DNA of 64,000 bases from Deferrisoma camini S3R1 (GCF_000526155.1 NZ_JAFN01000001.1:2443014-2507013), one strand, 5' to 3'. Positions 33,787 to 44,600 are shown, numbered from the stretch's first letter. Numbers and translations: made by a program. Notes: generated by a model not told the origin, from the letters alone.

Positions 33787-35399
33787 TCCAGGGCCTCCAG
33801 CTTCCCCCGCACCGATTCGGAGTCGGGGGCGAACTCCAGGGCCTTGCGGTACGCCTCGGCCGCGTCTTCGTCGCGGCCCAGCCGCACCAGGGCGTCGCCC
33901 AGGTGCTCCCAGATCACCGGGTCCTCGGGCTGGGCCTCCAAGGCCTTGCGCAGGGTGTCGGCCGCCTCTTCGTACCGGCCCTGCTTGTAGTACACCCACC
34001 CCAGGCTGTCGGTGATGAACCCGTCGCCGGGTTTGAGGTCGAGGGCCTTCAGCAGGAGCCGCTCGGCCTCGTCCAGGTGGATGCCCTGCTCGGCATAGGT
34101 GTACCCGAGGTAGTTGAGGGCGTAGGGGTCGTCGGGGTTGAGCTCCAGGGCCCGCTTCATGGCCTCGACGCTCTTGGCCCAGTCCTTGAGCTTGTCGTAG
34201 AGCACGCCCAGGGTGAAGTACACGCGGGAGTTCCGGGTGGGGTGGTCGGCCAGGTACCGCTCCAGGACCTCGACCCCCTTTCGGAACTCGCCCCGGTCCT
34301 CCCAGAACCCCACCAGGGCCAAGGTCACCTCCTCGTCGTCCGGGTGGTCGGCCAGCCACCCCTCCAGGAGCTTGCGGGCCTCGTCGGCCCGGTCCAGGCT
34401 GTCCAGCGCGATGGCCCGACGGACCAGGGCGTCGGGGTACTCCTCGGCCGACTCCGGCACCCGCCCCAGGGCGTCGAGGGCCTCGGCATACTTCTCCTGG
34501 GCCAGCAGGCTCACGCCCAGCAGGTACCAGGCCCGGGGGTCGTCGGCGTGGGCCTGGGCCATGGTGCGGAACACGGTCTCCGCCTCGGCCGGTCGGTCCT
34601 CCTGGAGCAGGAGCACCCCCAGCCGGAACCGCAGGGTGGGGTCGCCCCCGCTCCAGCGCTCGGCCGCCTCGAACACCTCCAGGGCCTCGTCCACCCGGCC
34701 CTGCTTGAGCAGCACCTGACCCAGCCGGAACCGGGCCTCCACGTCGTGGGGGTTGACCTCGATCACCCGGCGGTACAGCCCCTCGGCCTGGGCCGCGTTG
34801 CCGGCCTCGGCCTCCAGGCCGGCCAGGGCCCGCAGGGCCGCCCGGTGGTTCGGGTCCTTGTCCAGGGCCCGCCGGAGGGCCGTCCGGGCCTCGTCGGTCC
34901 TTCCCGCCCGGCCCAGGAGGCGCCCCCGGGCGAACCAGGCGTCGGCCGATCCCGAGGCCTCGGCCCAGGCCCGGGCCAGCTCGAGGGCCTCGTCCACCTG
35001 CCCCAGGCTCTCGCGGATGCGCACGGCCAGGTCGTAGGCCCGGTCCCCGGCCCCGGCCTGGGCGGCCCGGGACGCCGCCTCGGCCGCCTCTTCGGACCGA
35101 CCGAGCACCTGGAGCAGCTGGGCCCGCAGCAGGAGGAGGTCGGGGTGGTCGGGCCGGACCGACAGCCCCTCGCTCACCACGGCCAGGGCCTCGTCGTAGC
35201 GCCGCTCCCGGCCCAGGGTGCGGGCGATCTCGGCCCGTAGGAAGGCCGAGGAGGGGTCCTCGTCCAGGGCCCGCTCCAGGGCGTCGAGGGCCGCCTCCGC
35301 GTTCCCCTCGCGCTGGTGGATGTAGGCCTCCACCACGGCCGGCACGGCCGAGGCCCCGGACCCGGCCGGCACCAGGAGCGCCACCGCCAACGAGAGCAT
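33783..35399 (-). CDS. Exported tetratricopeptide-repeat protein
   Basis: 538 aa, with a signal-like start (MLSLAVALLVPAGSGASA) and about 13-14 consecutive 34-residue TPRs filling the rest (e.g. ALELNPDDPYALNYLGYTYA, DSLGWVYYKQGRYEEAADTL). This is a periplasmic or outer-membrane scaffold of the kind found with pilus, secretion or lipoprotein-handling genes. The start codon has no clear ribosome site and lies only 22 bp from repeat element copy 3, so the element may form part of its leader. GTG at 35408 is an alternative. Followed by the LolB-like gene with ATGA overlap. Confidence 0.8.
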   Translation of the reverse strand: MLSLAVALLVPAGSGASAVPAVVEAYIHQREGNAEAALDALERALDEDPSSAFLRAEIARTLGRERRYDEALAVVSEGLSVRPDHPDLLLLRAQLLQVLGRSEEAAEAASRAAQAGAGDRAYDLAVRIRESLGQVDEALELARAWAEASGSADAWFARGRLLGRAGRTDEARTALRRALDKDPNHRAALRALAGLEAEAGNAAQAEGLYRRVIEVNPHDVEARFRLGQVLLKQGRVDEALEVFEAAERWSGGDPTLRFRLGVLLLQEDRPAEAETVFRTMAQAHADDPRAWYLLGVSLLAQEKYAEALDALGRVPESAEEYPDALVRRAIALDSLDRADEARKLLEGWLADHPDDEEVTLALVGFWEDRGEFRKGVEVLERYLADHPTRNSRVYFTLGVLYDKLKDWAKSVEAMKRALELNPDDPYALNYLGYTYAEQGIHLDEAERLLLKALDLKPGDGFITDSLGWVYYKQGRYEEAADTLRKALEAQPEDPVIWEHLGDALVRLGRDEDAAEAYRKALEFAPDSESVRGKLEALE

Positions 35400-35421
35400 C
35401 CCCAGCACGGCGGCCAGGCGG

Positions 35422-35615
35422 CCCGGGGACGGGGCCCGGTTCCGGCCGGCCGCGAGTGCGGCATCCGATCGCCGCGCCTTTCCATGCCGTTGGCTGGGCC
35501 GGCACCTCGGGCCTCGCCGACGGAACACCGAGGGGTCCGCAGGCGGATCGCACAGGGGGAGGGCGCGGCGAGCTGAGGGGCCGCGTCCGGCACTCCACCG
35601 GGCCCCGTCCCCGGG
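35422..35615 (-). repeat. Stem-loop repeat element, copy 3
   Basis: Perfect 19-bp outer stem CCCGGGGACGGGGCCCGGT (35422-35440) with ACCGGGCCCCGTCCCCGGG (35597-35615). Read on the minus strand, the inside matches copy 1 at both ends (GTGGAG-x-GCCGG, GCGGCCCCT-x-AGCTCGCCG; GGCGCGGCGATCGGATGCCG) with an unrelated centre. It fills most of the 35400-35677 gap between the TPR gene and mutS. Confidence 0.85.
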
Positions 35616-35677
35616 CCGCAACCGCGGAGCCGGTGTCCCGGAGCCGGCGCGGGCGCCGCTCCGCCTCTCCAGGCCCC

Positions 35678-38338
35678 TCATTCCCGGGCCTCCTTCTCCA
35701 GCAGGTCCCGGGCCCGGGCGCGGAGCTCGTCGAGCCGGACCAGGGCCTCGACCGGGGTCAGACCCTCCACGGGCACGGAGGCCACCTCCCGCACCAGGCC
35801 CGTGAGCCGGCGCTCCCGGGCCGCGGCGAACAGGTCCAGCTGCCGGGCCGGGGCCGCCGCGGCGAGCCGGTGCGACAGGGCCAGCCGGGGCCGCCCCCCC
35901 TCGTCCAGCTCCCCCTCCTCCAGGTTCTCCAAAATCTCCCGGGCCCGGGCCACCACGGCCTCGGGCAGGCCGGCCAGCCGGCCCACCTGGATGCCGTAGG
36001 AGCGGCTCGCCCCCCCCTCCACCAGCCGGCGCAGGAAGATCACCTTGCCCTCCCACTCCTTCACGGCCACGTTGTAGTTGCGCACCCCCTTGCAGGTGCG
36101 CTCCAGGTCGGTGAGCTCGTGGTAGTGGGTGGCGAACAGGGTGCGCGCGCCCAGGTCGTGGATGTGCTCGGCCACGGCCCAGGCGATGGACAGGCCGTCG
36201 AAGGTGGAGGTGCCCCGGCCGATCTCATCGAGCACCACCAGGCTGCGGGGGGTGGCGTTGTGGAGGATGTTGGCCGTCTCGGTCATCTCCACCATGAAGG
36301 TGGACCGGCCCCGGGCCAGGTCGTCCGACGCCCCCACCCGGGTGAAGATCCGGTCCACCAGGCCCACCGACGCGCTCTCGGCCGGCACGAACGAGCCCAT
36401 CTGGGCCATGAGCACGATCAGGGCGGTCTGCCGGAGGATGGTGGACTTGCCCGCCATGTTGGGCCCGGTGATGATGGCCAGGTGCTGGTCCGCGTCGAGG
36501 GTGAGGTCGTTGGGCACGAACCGCTCGCCCTGGAGGCTCGCCTCCACCACCGGATGGCGGCCCCCCTGGATGGCCAGCTCGAACCCCTCGTGGACCTTGG
36601 GGCAGGCGTACCCGCGCTCCACGGCCACCTCGGCCAGGGCGGCCAACACGTCGAGCACGGCCAGGGCCCGGGCCCGGGCGTGCAGCGCGTCCAGGTGGTG
36701 GGCCACCTCGTCGCGCAGCTCCACGAACCGCCGGTACTCGAGGGCCTTGGCCCGGTCCTCGGCCCCCAGGACCTTGGCCTCCATCTCCTTGAGCTCGGGG
36801 GTCACGAACCGCTCGGCGTTGGCCAGGGTCTGACGGCGCTCGTACTCCTCGGGCACCAGGTGCAGGTTGGCCCGGGTGACCTCGATGTAGTACCCGAACA
36901 CCTTGTTGAACCCGATCTTGAGCGACCCGATGCCCGTGCGCTCCCGCTCCCGGGCCTGGAGCCCCGCGATCCAGCCCCGGCCGTCCCGCTGGATCAGCCG
37001 GAGCTCGTCGAGTTCGGGGTCGAACCCGTCGCGCAGGATGCCGCCCTCGGTGAGCACCACCGGCGGGTCGTCCACCAGGGCCCGGGTCAGGAGGTCGGTG
37101 AGCTCGGGCAGGGGGCCCAGGTCCTGGCCCAGGGCGGCCAGCAGGGCCGAGTCCGCGCCGTGGAGGAGCTCGGCCAGCCCGGGCAGGCACCCGAGCGAGG
37201 TGCGCAGGGCCACCAGGTCCCGGGCGTTGGCCGTGGCCATGGCCACCTTGCCGGCCAGCCGGCCCACGTCGTAGACCCCCTTGAGAAGCTCCCGGATGCG
37301 ACGTCGGGTGTCGCCCCGGCGCACCAGCTCGGCCACCGCCTCCTGGCGGCCCCGGATCGCGTCCACGTCCCGCAGGGGGAACGCCAGCCACTCCCGCAGG
37401 CACCGGCCTCCCATGGGCGTGCGGGTCCGGTCCAGCAGGTGGACCAGGGTGCCCTCCCGCCGGCCCCCCGACAGGGTGGCGAACACCTCCAGGTTGCGCA
37501 GGGTGGTCTCGTCGAGCACCAGGTGGGTTCCCGAGGCGTGGCGGGCCAGGGACCTCAGGTTGGCCAGGGCGCTGGGGTAGTTGGCGCCCACGTAGGTGAG
37601 CACCGCGGCCGCGGCCCGGAGCCCCTCGGCCAGGTCGTCCACCCCGTACCCGGCCAGGTCGGCCCCGGCCAGGTGGTCCCGCAACCGCTTCCGGGCCCGG
37701 CGCCGGTCGAACTCCTCGACCGGCCGGCGGGTCACCTCGACCCCCGGGCCGAACACCGCGGGCGGCACCTCCTCGCCCTCGGGCACCAGCACCTCCCGGG
37801 GGCCCACCCGGCCGAGCTCGTCGGCCAGCTCGTCCCAGTCCCGGGCCTCGCCCACCCGGAACGTGCCGGTGGTGACGTCGGCGTAGGCAAACCCCACGGC
37901 CCGGCGGCCGGGGGTCACCGCGGCCAGGTACTGGGGCTCCTTGGCCTCGATCATCTCGGTGTCGGTCACCAGCCCGGGGGTGATGACCTGGACCACCTCG
38001 CGGCGCACGATACCCTTGGCCTCGCGGGGGTCCTCCACCTGCTCGCAGATCGCCACCTTGTGGCCGCGCTCCACCAGCCGGGCGATGTAACCCTTGGCCG
38101 AGTGCCAGGGCACCCCGCACATGGGCACCGCGTTGTCCCCCTTCTCGCGGCTGGTCAGGGTGATCTCGAGCTCCCGGCTGGCCACCTCGGCGTCCTCGAA
38201 GAACATCTCGTAGAAGTCGCCGAGGCGGAACAGCAGGATGCAGTCGGGGTGGGCCTGCTTGAGCTCCAGGTACTGGCGCATCATGGGCGTGAGCCGGGGT
38301 GCGCCAGCCTCGTTCTTGGGTTGGGGGGCGGCCGGCAT
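35678..38338 (-). CDS. mutS: DNA mismatch repair protein MutS
   Basis: 886-aa mismatch sensor. The N-terminal mismatch-binding motif is FRLGDFYEMFFEDA. The clamp region and ATPase follow: Walker A GPNMAGKSTILRQ near residue 625, STFMVEMTETANIL, LDEIGRGTSTFDGLSIAW and ATHYHELT. The C-terminus has the helix-turn tail of MutS1. ATG at 38338 has GGAG upstream. mutL is not in the window. It is 16 bp after the LapA-like gene. Confidence 0.97.
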   Translation of the reverse strand: MPAAPQPKNEAGAPRLTPMMRQYLELKQAHPDCILLFRLGDFYEMFFEDAEVASRELEITLTSREKGDNAVPMCGVPWHSAKGYIARLVERGHKVAICEQVEDPREAKGIVRREVVQVITPGLVTDTEMIEAKEPQYLAAVTPGRRAVGFAYADVTTGTFRVGEARDWDELADELGRVGPREVLVPEGEEVPPAVFGPGVEVTRRPVEEFDRRRARKRLRDHLAGADLAGYGVDDLAEGLRAAAAVLTYVGANYPSALANLRSLARHASGTHLVLDETTLRNLEVFATLSGGRREGTLVHLLDRTRTPMGGRCLREWLAFPLRDVDAIRGRQEAVAELVRRGDTRRRIRELLKGVYDVGRLAGKVAMATANARDLVALRTSLGCLPGLAELLHGADSALLAALGQDLGPLPELTDLLTRALVDDPPVVLTEGGILRDGFDPELDELRLIQRDGRGWIAGLQARERERTGIGSLKIGFNKVFGYYIEVTRANLHLVPEEYERRQTLANAERFVTPELKEMEAKVLGAEDRAKALEYRRFVELRDEVAHHLDALHARARALAVLDVLAALAEVAVERGYACPKVHEGFELAIQGGRHPVVEASLQGERFVPNDLTLDADQHLAIITGPNMAGKSTILRQTALIVLMAQMGSFVPAESASVGLVDRIFTRVGASDDLARGRSTFMVEMTETANILHNATPRSLVVLDEIGRGTSTFDGLSIAWAVAEHIHDLGARTLFATHYHELTDLERTCKGVRNYNVAVKEWEGKVIFLRRLVEGGASRSYGIQVGRLAGLPEAVVARAREILENLEEGELDEGGRPRLALSHRLAAAAPARQLDLFAAARERRLTGLVREVASVPVEGLTPVEALVRLDELRARARDLLEKEARE

Positions 38339-38353
38339 GGGCTCTCCGCGGTG

Positions 38354-38770
38354 CTAAAGAGTGGGCTCCTCCTCGGGGGGAGCGGCCGCAGGGGGGGCGG
38401 CGGGGCCGGTCTGGGCCGGGGGGCTCGGCTCGGACGGGGGGGGGGGCAGCTCGGCCAGCTGCTTGCGCAGGCGCTCGAGCTCCTTCTCCAGCTCGCGGAT
38501 GCGGCGGTCGCGCTTGCGCACCTCGGCCCGCCGGGCGATCCGCTCGAAGATACCGTGGAACCCGGCCACCACCAGGCCCAGCAGGAAGAACACCCCGAAC
38601 AGCAGGGCCACCGGGAACGGGGGGGTGGAGTAGAAGGTCCACAGGTCCCAGAGCTTGATGTGGAACCGGATCGTCTGGCCCAGGGCCTGGAGGTTCTCGG
38701 GCTGGATCGCCACCAGGGCCACCGCCACGATCACCGCGGCCAGCACCACCCGCTTGATGAAACGAAACAT
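38354..38770 (-). CDS. LapA-like (DUF1049) membrane protein
   Basis: 138-aa protein with two transmembrane helices (FIKRVVLAAVIVAVALVAIQ; PVALLFGVFFLLGLVVAGF), then a charged coiled coil (RDRRIRELEKELERLRKQLA) and a Pro/Ala-rich tail. This is the topology of LapA, which helps regulate LPS assembly in Enterobacteria; here the role is inferred. GGAGGAGTCC precedes the ATG. Confidence 0.7.
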   Translation of the reverse strand: MFRFIKRVVLAAVIVAVALVAIQPENLQALGQTIRFHIKLWDLWTFYSTPPFPVALLFGVFFLLGLVVAGFHGIFERIARRAEVRKRDRRIRELEKELERLRKQLAELPPPPSEPSPPAQTGPAAPPAAAPPEEEPTL

Positions 38771-38803
38771 GGACTCCTCCTCGAAGCCGGACGATCCCCG
38801 CCC

Positions 38804-39295
38804 TCAGTCCCGCTCGGTCCAGGCCTCGCGGATCTGGGCGTACAGGTCCTCCAGGTACTGGTTCACCACCCGCACGTCGTCGAGCACCGGGAGGAAGTTC
38901 GTGTCGCCCACCCACCGGGGCACCACGTGCAGGTGCAGGTGCTCGGCCACCCCGGCCCCGGCGGCCCGGCCCAGGTTGAGGCCCACGTTGTACCCGTCGG
39001 GCCTCAGCACCCGGTCGAGGGCGGCCTTGGCCTCCACCGCCAGCCGCCACACCTCCGCGGCCTCGGCCGGGGTCAGGTCCTCCATGCCGCCCACGTGGCG
39101 CACCGGCAGCACCATGAGATGCCCGGCATTGTACGGGTAGCGGTTCATGATGACAAAGGCGCCCTCGCCCCGCCGGAGGATCAGCGCGCCCGGGTCGTCC
39201 CCCGCGGCCAGGGCGCTGCAGAACACGCAACCCTGGGGCTTGGGCCCCCGGATGTACTCGATGCGCCAGGGCGCCCACAGCCGCTTCGGGGTCAC
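38804..39295 (-). CDS. HIT-family nucleotide hydrolase/transferase (Ap4A-type)
   Basis: 163-aa histidine-triad protein with the catalytic HLHLHVVPRW preceded by NLGRAAGAGVAEHL and an N-terminal LWAPWRIEYI, the signature of the bacterial Ap4A phosphorylase-like branch. A CVFC pair near residue 23 may bind zinc. It hydrolyses nucleoside phosphoramidates or dinucleoside polyphosphates. GTG at 39295 overlaps the preceding stop (GTGA). Confidence 0.88.
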   Translation of the reverse strand: MTPKRLWAPWRIEYIRGPKPQGCVFCSALAAGDDPGALILRRGEGAFVIMNRYPYNAGHLMVLPVRHVGGMEDLTPAEAAEVWRLAVEAKAALDRVLRPDGYNVGLNLGRAAGAGVAEHLHLHVVPRWVGDTNFLPVLDDVRVVNQYLEDLYAQIREAWTERD

Positions 39296-39795
39296 CCCGG
39301 CACCTCCACGAACTCCACCCCCTCCACCCCGGACGGCCCCACCTCGACCAGGGCCACCGTGCGGCGGGACGACCAGCGCCGGTCGAACGCGGAGCCGGGG
39401 TTCACGAACCGCACGCCCCCCACCATCCGGTCCTCGGCCCGGTGGCTGTGGCCGAACACCACCAGGCTCACCTCCTCGGCCCGGAACGCCTCGGCCACCC
39501 GGTTCACCAGGCCGTCGGGCGGGCCCCAGCCGTGGATCAGGCCCACCCGGCACCCGCCCACCTCCAGCACCCGGGTGGGGGGCAGCCGGCCCGCGAGACC
39601 GGGCCCGTCCATGTTGCCCAGCACCCCGTGGTACGGCCGGGGTTCCACGAACTCCAGGTGGTCCACCACGGCCGGCCCGGTGTGGTCGCCCGCGTGCAGG
39701 AGCACCTGGGCCGGCCCCAGGGGGCCGGCCAGCACCGCCTCGAGCCGCTCGTCGGGCTCCGACAGATGGGTGTCGGAAAGAAGACCCAGCACCAT
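39292..39795 (-). CDS. YfcE/MJ0936-type metallophosphodiesterase
   Basis: 167-aa calcineurin-like phosphoesterase. Metal and catalytic motifs are LLSDTHL (D and H), HAGDHTG, GNMDG (N and D), LIHGWG and VFGHSHR, the complete five-motif set. It would cleave phosphodiesters with broad specificity in vitro; the physiological substrate is unknown. Starts two bases after the dtd stop and overlaps the HIT gene. Confidence 0.88.
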   Translation of the reverse strand: MVLGLLSDTHLSEPDERLEAVLAGPLGPAQVLLHAGDHTGPAVVDHLEFVEPRPYHGVLGNMDGPGLAGRLPPTRVLEVGGCRVGLIHGWGPPDGLVNRVAEAFRAEEVSLVVFGHSHRAEDRMVGGVRFVNPGSAFDRRWSSRRTVALVEVGPSGVEGVEFVEVPG

Positions 39796-39797
39796 GG

Positions 39798-40247
39798 TCA
39801 GAACCGCCGTTTCGAGTCCAGCAGCAGCGTCACCGGCCCGTCGTTCACCAACTCCACCTCCATCTCGGCCCGGAACCGACCCGTGGCCACCGGCACCCCG
39901 GCCCGGCGCAGGCGGTCGGCCACGTCCTCGTACAGGGCCTCGGCCAGGTCGGGCGGGGCCGCGGCCGTGAACGACGGCCGGCGGCCCTTGCGGCAGTCCC
40001 CCAGCAGGGTGAACTGGCTCACCAGGAGCACCGCCCCGTCCACGGCCGCCAGGTCCCGGTTCATCCGGCCGGCCTCGTCCTCGAACACCCGCAGGCCCGC
40101 CACCTTGTCGGCCACGTAGGCCGCATCGGCCTCGGTGTCGTCGGGCTCCACCCCCACCAGCACCAGGAACCCGCGGCCGATCCGGCCCACCGGCTCGCCC
40201 CCCACCCGCACCTCGGCCCGGCTGACCCGCTGGACCACGGCCCTCAC
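39798..40247 (-). CDS. dtd: D-aminoacyl-tRNA deacylase
   Basis: 149-aa enzyme that removes D-amino acids mischarged onto tRNA. The two active-site motifs are present: [11 protein letters not shown] and the C-terminal [11 protein letters not shown] (NxGPVT). The start [14 protein letters not shown] is typical. GTG at 40247 overlaps the peptidase stop (GTGA). Confidence 0.95.
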   Translation of the reverse strand: MRAVVQRVSRAEVRVGGEPVGRIGRGFLVLVGVEPDDTEADAAYVADKVAGLRVFEDEAGRMNRDLAAVDGAVLLVSQFTLLGDCRKGRRPSFTAAAPPDLAEALYEDVADRLRRAGVPVATGRFRAEMEVELVNDGPVTLLLDSKRRF

Positions 40248-41572
40248 GGCCGGGCCTCCCGGGCCACCTCCACGCGCGGCGACAGGGCCTCGAGCCGCTC
40301 CACCCATCGGGCCGCCCAGGCCCGGTAGGCCTCGCGCTCGGCCTTGGGGACCGGGTCCCCGGCAGGGTAGCGCTCGGTCAGGGGGTTGACCCACCGGCCG
40401 TTCTTCTTCACCCGGAAGTCCAGGTGGGGGCCGGTGGCCAGCCCGGTGCTCCCCACGTACCCGATCACCTGGCCCTGGCGCACCCGGGTGCCCCGCCGCA
40501 CCCCCCGGGCGAACCGGGACAGGTGGTTGTAGTAGGTCTCGTACCCCCGGCTGTGGCGCACGATCACCACCTTGCCGGCCGACCCCTTCCAGCCCGCGAA
40601 CTTCACCACCCCGTCGGCCACGCTCCACACCGGGGTGCCCCGAGGCGCGGCGTAGTCCACCCCCCGGTGGGGCCGCACGACCTTCAGGATCGGGTGGCGC
40701 CGCCGCAGGGAGAACCGGCTCGAGATCCGGGTGAACCGCAGGGGCGAGCGCAGGAAGCTCTTGCGCACGCTGCCGCCGTCGGGGTCGAAGTACCCCTCGG
40801 TACGCTTCGAGCGGTAGTACACGGCCGTGTGGGTGCCGGACCGGCCCCGGTACTGGGCCGCCAGGATCCGGCCGTTGCCCACCAGTTCGTCCCCCACCCA
40901 CAGCCGCTCGTAGATCACCCGGAACTCGTCCCCCTCCCGGGTCTCGCGGGTGAAGTCCACGTCCCAGGAGAACAGCTCCACGAACGCCATCGCCAGGTCC
41001 ACGTCGGCCCCGGCCCCCAGGAACGCCTCGTACAGGCTGCCGTCCACCCGGCCCACCAGGCTGGTCTCGCGCCGGTCCACCGGCACGTCCACCCGCCAGG
41101 CCCTCCACCCGCCCGCCGGCAGGGCCTCGGCCCGGTACACCTCCAGGGGGCTGCGGCGGTACTCGAACCGCACGATCCGCCCCCCGGGCCCCACCCACAC
41201 CTCGTAGTCGTCGCCGGGCCGCATCCGCTTGGGATCGAGGGCGGGCTTCAGGGCCTTTGCGAACGCGAGCACCTCCCGGGCCGGCACCCCGGCCGCCCCC
41301 AGCAGCGAGGCCAGGTTCTCCCCCCGGCCCACCCTGCCGGCCACCCTGCGTGCCCCGGCCGCCCGCAGCAGCCCGTCCTCGGCCCGGTCGGCCAGGGTCT
41401 GGGACAGGGGCGGAACCACCGGGTCGGCCACCGGCTCGAACACCGGGGCCACCACCTCGGGGGGAAGCCGCGGGGGGATCGACGACCACAGCCGCTCGGG
41501 CCGGGCCAGGATGAGAAAGCAAGCCGCCAAGAGGAGCGCCTGCACCACGGCGCGGTCGGAAGGTCGTTTCAT
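40244..41572 (-). CDS. M23-family murein endopeptidase with LysM/OapA-like N-terminus
   Basis: 442-aa cell-wall hydrolase. An N-terminal membrane anchor ([12 protein letters not shown]) leads, followed by an OapA/LysM-type domain with [13 protein letters not shown], and a C-terminal M23 zinc peptidase with [20 protein letters not shown] (first His/Asp), HLSRFARG and the final GPHLDFRV. It is a MepM/NlpD-like protein that would cut peptide cross-links in murein. ATG at 41572 is preferred over 41605, although neither has a strong ribosome site. Translationally coupled to dtd. Confidence 0.85.
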   Translation of the reverse strand: MKRPSDRAVVQALLLAACFLILARPERLWSSIPPRLPPEVVAPVFEPVADPVVPPLSQTLADRAEDGLLRAAGARRVAGRVGRGENLASLLGAAGVPAREVLAFAKALKPALDPKRMRPGDDYEVWVGPGGRIVRFEYRRSPLEVYRAEALPAGGWRAWRVDVPVDRRETSLVGRVDGSLYEAFLGAGADVDLAMAFVELFSWDVDFTRETREGDEFRVIYERLWVGDELVGNGRILAAQYRGRSGTHTAVYYRSKRTEGYFDPDGGSVRKSFLRSPLRFTRISSRFSLRRRHPILKVVRPHRGVDYAAPRGTPVWSVADGVVKFAGWKGSAGKVVIVRHSRGYETYYNHLSRFARGVRRGTRVRQGQVIGYVGSTGLATGPHLDFRVKKNGRWVNPLTERYPAGDPVPKAEREAYRAWAARWVERLEALSPRVEVAREARP

Positions 41573-41667
41573 GGCTCGTCCGGGGGAAGCACGGGGCCGG
41601 GGCATGGTAGCCGAACCGCCCCAGACCCTTCAAGCGCCGCTCGCCATGGGGTCCCCGGCCGCACCTC

Positions 41668-44600
41668 CTACAAAGCGACGAGTTCCCTCACCTCTAGATC
41701 GGGGCAGACGCTGCGGAACCGGTCCACGGTCTCGGGGTGGCAGGTGAAGAAGAGGATCTGGACCTCGTCGGCCAGGTCTCGGATGGCCTCGCACGCGGCC
41801 CGGGCCCGGTGGGGGTCGAAGTTCACGAGGATGTCGTCGAACACCAGGGGCAGGGGCTCGGTGCCCCGCAGGAACCGGCGCACGAACCCGAACCGGATCG
41901 AGAGGTAGAGCTGTTCGGCCGTGCCCCGGCTGAGCTGCTCGGGCGTGAGCTCGGACCGGTCGGCCGCGACCACCCGCAGGGCCCCCTTCTCGCCCAGCGG
42001 AGACCGGATGCCCACGTAGCGGCCGGAGGTGAGGCGGGCGAAGGTGGTCTCGGCCTCCCTCAGCACCTCGGGCCGATGGCTCTCCTCGTACTTCTCCCGG
42101 GCCTTCTCGAGGACGAACAGGGCCAGCCGCAGCCGCGCCCACTGCCGGGCCCGGTCCTCCAGGGCCCCGGTCTCGGCCGCGAGCCGGAGCCGGAGGGCCG
42201 AGATCTCCTCCTTTTTCTCCAGCTGGTCGAGCTCGCGTCGCTTCGCCCCCAGGCGCTGGTGGAGCTCGCTGATCCGGTCACCCAGGGTCTCCAGCTCCTG
42301 GGTCAGCGCGGCCTCCTGCTGCCGGTAGTCCTCCGCCGTCCTCTCCTGGTAGGCCCGCTCCAGCATGTCGAGCGCCCCGTCGCCCAGCAGGTTCGCCAGC
42401 GCGGCCTCCCGGATCCGCACCTCTCGCTCCAGCTCGGCCCTGCGCCGGAACACCTCGGCCTTGCGACGGAACTCGTCCTCGTCGCGGGCCCCGGCCTTCC
42501 GGAGCAGGCTCTCGATCTCGGAGCGGTTCGCCCGCAAGGGGCCCTCCAGGGACCGCAGCTCCCCCTCCAGGTCGGCGATCCGGGCCCTAAGGCCCTCGGC
42601 CTTCTGGAAGGCCCCCTGGGCGTGCTCCAGGTCCTGGGCCAGCGCGGCCACCGCGCCGGGCACCTGTCCCGGGTCGCAGGGCGGCCGGCCCAGCCTCGCC
42701 AGCACCTCGTTCATCCGGCGGAGGAACTCCGCGGCCCGGCTCTTGCGCTGCTCCAGCCCTGCGCGCCCCTCCTCGATGCGATCGAGGATCTCCTGGCACG
42801 CCTCGACGCGACGGAACACGTCCACGGCCGCGTCCACCGACAGCCCTTCGGGCAGGCCCTGATCGCGGACCCAGGCGGCCCACGCCGCCTCGGCGCGCTC
42901 CAGGGCCTGGCGCGCGTCCCGAAGCCGCTCGTCGGCCTGCCCCAGGGCCTCGTCGGCCCGCTCCCGGTTCCGGCGGGCCTCCTCGGCCCGTTCCCGGGCC
43001 GCCTGTTTCTGGCGCGCGAGCTCTCTGGCGCGGTCCGCCTCAGCGAGCAGGTTGCCGACCGTCTCCACGAACCGCTCCGGCTCCACCGGTGGCCGACCCA
43101 GGCGCGCCAGGAGCGCGTTGAGCTCGGCCACGTCTGCGCGCAGCGTCTCCTCCATGCGCTCGATCCGGTCCTCGAGGCTGCGGATCGAGCGCATCCGCTC
43201 CCGGGCCGCCTCCAACCGGCGGAGCACGTCCACGGCCATGTCCGGCGACAGGGAGGGGTCGAAGCCGTTCCGGCCGAGCCAGTCCGCCCACTCCCGGCGG
43301 GCCGCCTCCAGGGCCCGCCCCGCCTCGGCCCGGGTCTGCTCGGCCGCCTCGAGCCTCCTCGCCGCCTCGGCCTGCTCGGCCCGGGCCTCGTCCGCCGCCC
43401 GAAGCAGCATCCGGCGCTCCCGGAGCTGGCCGGCCCAGGCGTCGAGCTCCGCCTCCAGGGTCTCCAGCACCTCGTCCGTGACCGGCACGGGGACCCGGCC
43501 GGCCTCGCACAGGTCGGCCAGATCCTTCCGGGCCGCCCCGAGGCGGTCTTGCAGGGCCTCCAGCTCGGCCCGCACCTGGTCGCGCCTCCTGCGGAGGGCC
43601 TGCTCCGCGGCGGCGGCCCGGGCGGCGTGCCGCCGCACGAGCCCGTACCCGACCGCCCCCCCGGCGGCCAGCACGGCCAGGGCGGCCGCCAGCGCCGTGT
43701 TCCCGGATTGGAGCGCCCAGCCGGCCACGGCCACCAGACCGACGCCGGCCGCGCCCCACACCCACCCGGGCAGCCGGGTCCCGGCGTCCAAGTCGGGCCC
43801 GCCCCGGACGCCCAGCGACTCCTCCAGATCGGCCAGACGCTGCTCCCCCGCCCGGACCTCAGCTTCCAGGCGGAGCACGGCCCCGTGCCGGGCCCGGAGC
43901 CGGCGCACCAGGTCCCGGCGCTGCCGGAGCTCGTCCTCGTCCCGCACGGGCGGGGCCGGGGCCTCCCCGAGCCGCTCCTCTGCCTGGAGCGCCTTGGCCC
44001 GGGCCTCCTCGAGCCGCTCCCGGGCCTGGCGCTCGGCCAAGTCCGCGCGCGTGAGCGCCTCCTCGGCCCGGGCCAGGCGGTCCTGGGCCCGGCGCACCCC
44101 CTCCCGCAGGGTCACCGTGCCGGTGAGCCCCTCGATCCGCTCCTCGGGCCAGTCCAGGTCCACCTCCTGGAGGAACCGGGCCAGGTCGTCCCGCTCCCGG
44201 CGCAGCTCCTCCCTGCGCAGGGGCAGGTCGCGAAGCGCCGCGGCAAAGTGCTGCTGTTTGCTGTGATGGGCCTGGACCTCCCGCTCGTCGAGGCCGGGGG
44301 GAGGGTCTGGGATCTCTTGGTACGCCTCTGCCCGCTGCCGTTCGATCTCCACGGCCTCGGCCCGCGCCCTCTCGGCGGCCTCCCGCTCCCGCTGCAGGGC
44401 CTCCACCCGGTGCCGGCCCTCCCGCACCGAGCGTTGCAGCCCCTCGAACGCCTCCCGGCTCCGGCTCGACAGGTCGAACCGCCGCAGCCGTTCCGGCTCG
44501 GCCCACCCCGGCCCGATCTCCCGGGCCAGGGACTCCAGCCGCCGCTCCAGGTCCTGGAGCTCGCGCTCCAGGGACCGGATCTGGCCCTGGGTCTCCTCGA

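Noticed and set aside
35422-35615. attC or group II intron end
   Set aside because: No RYYYAAC/GTTRRRY core sites and no intron domain V were seen. The covarying stem is outside, not at attC-like inner sites.
35456-39970. 1504-codon plus-strand frame opposite mutS
   Set aside because: Antisense to mutS, the lapA-like, HIT and phosphodiesterase genes; no motif of its own.
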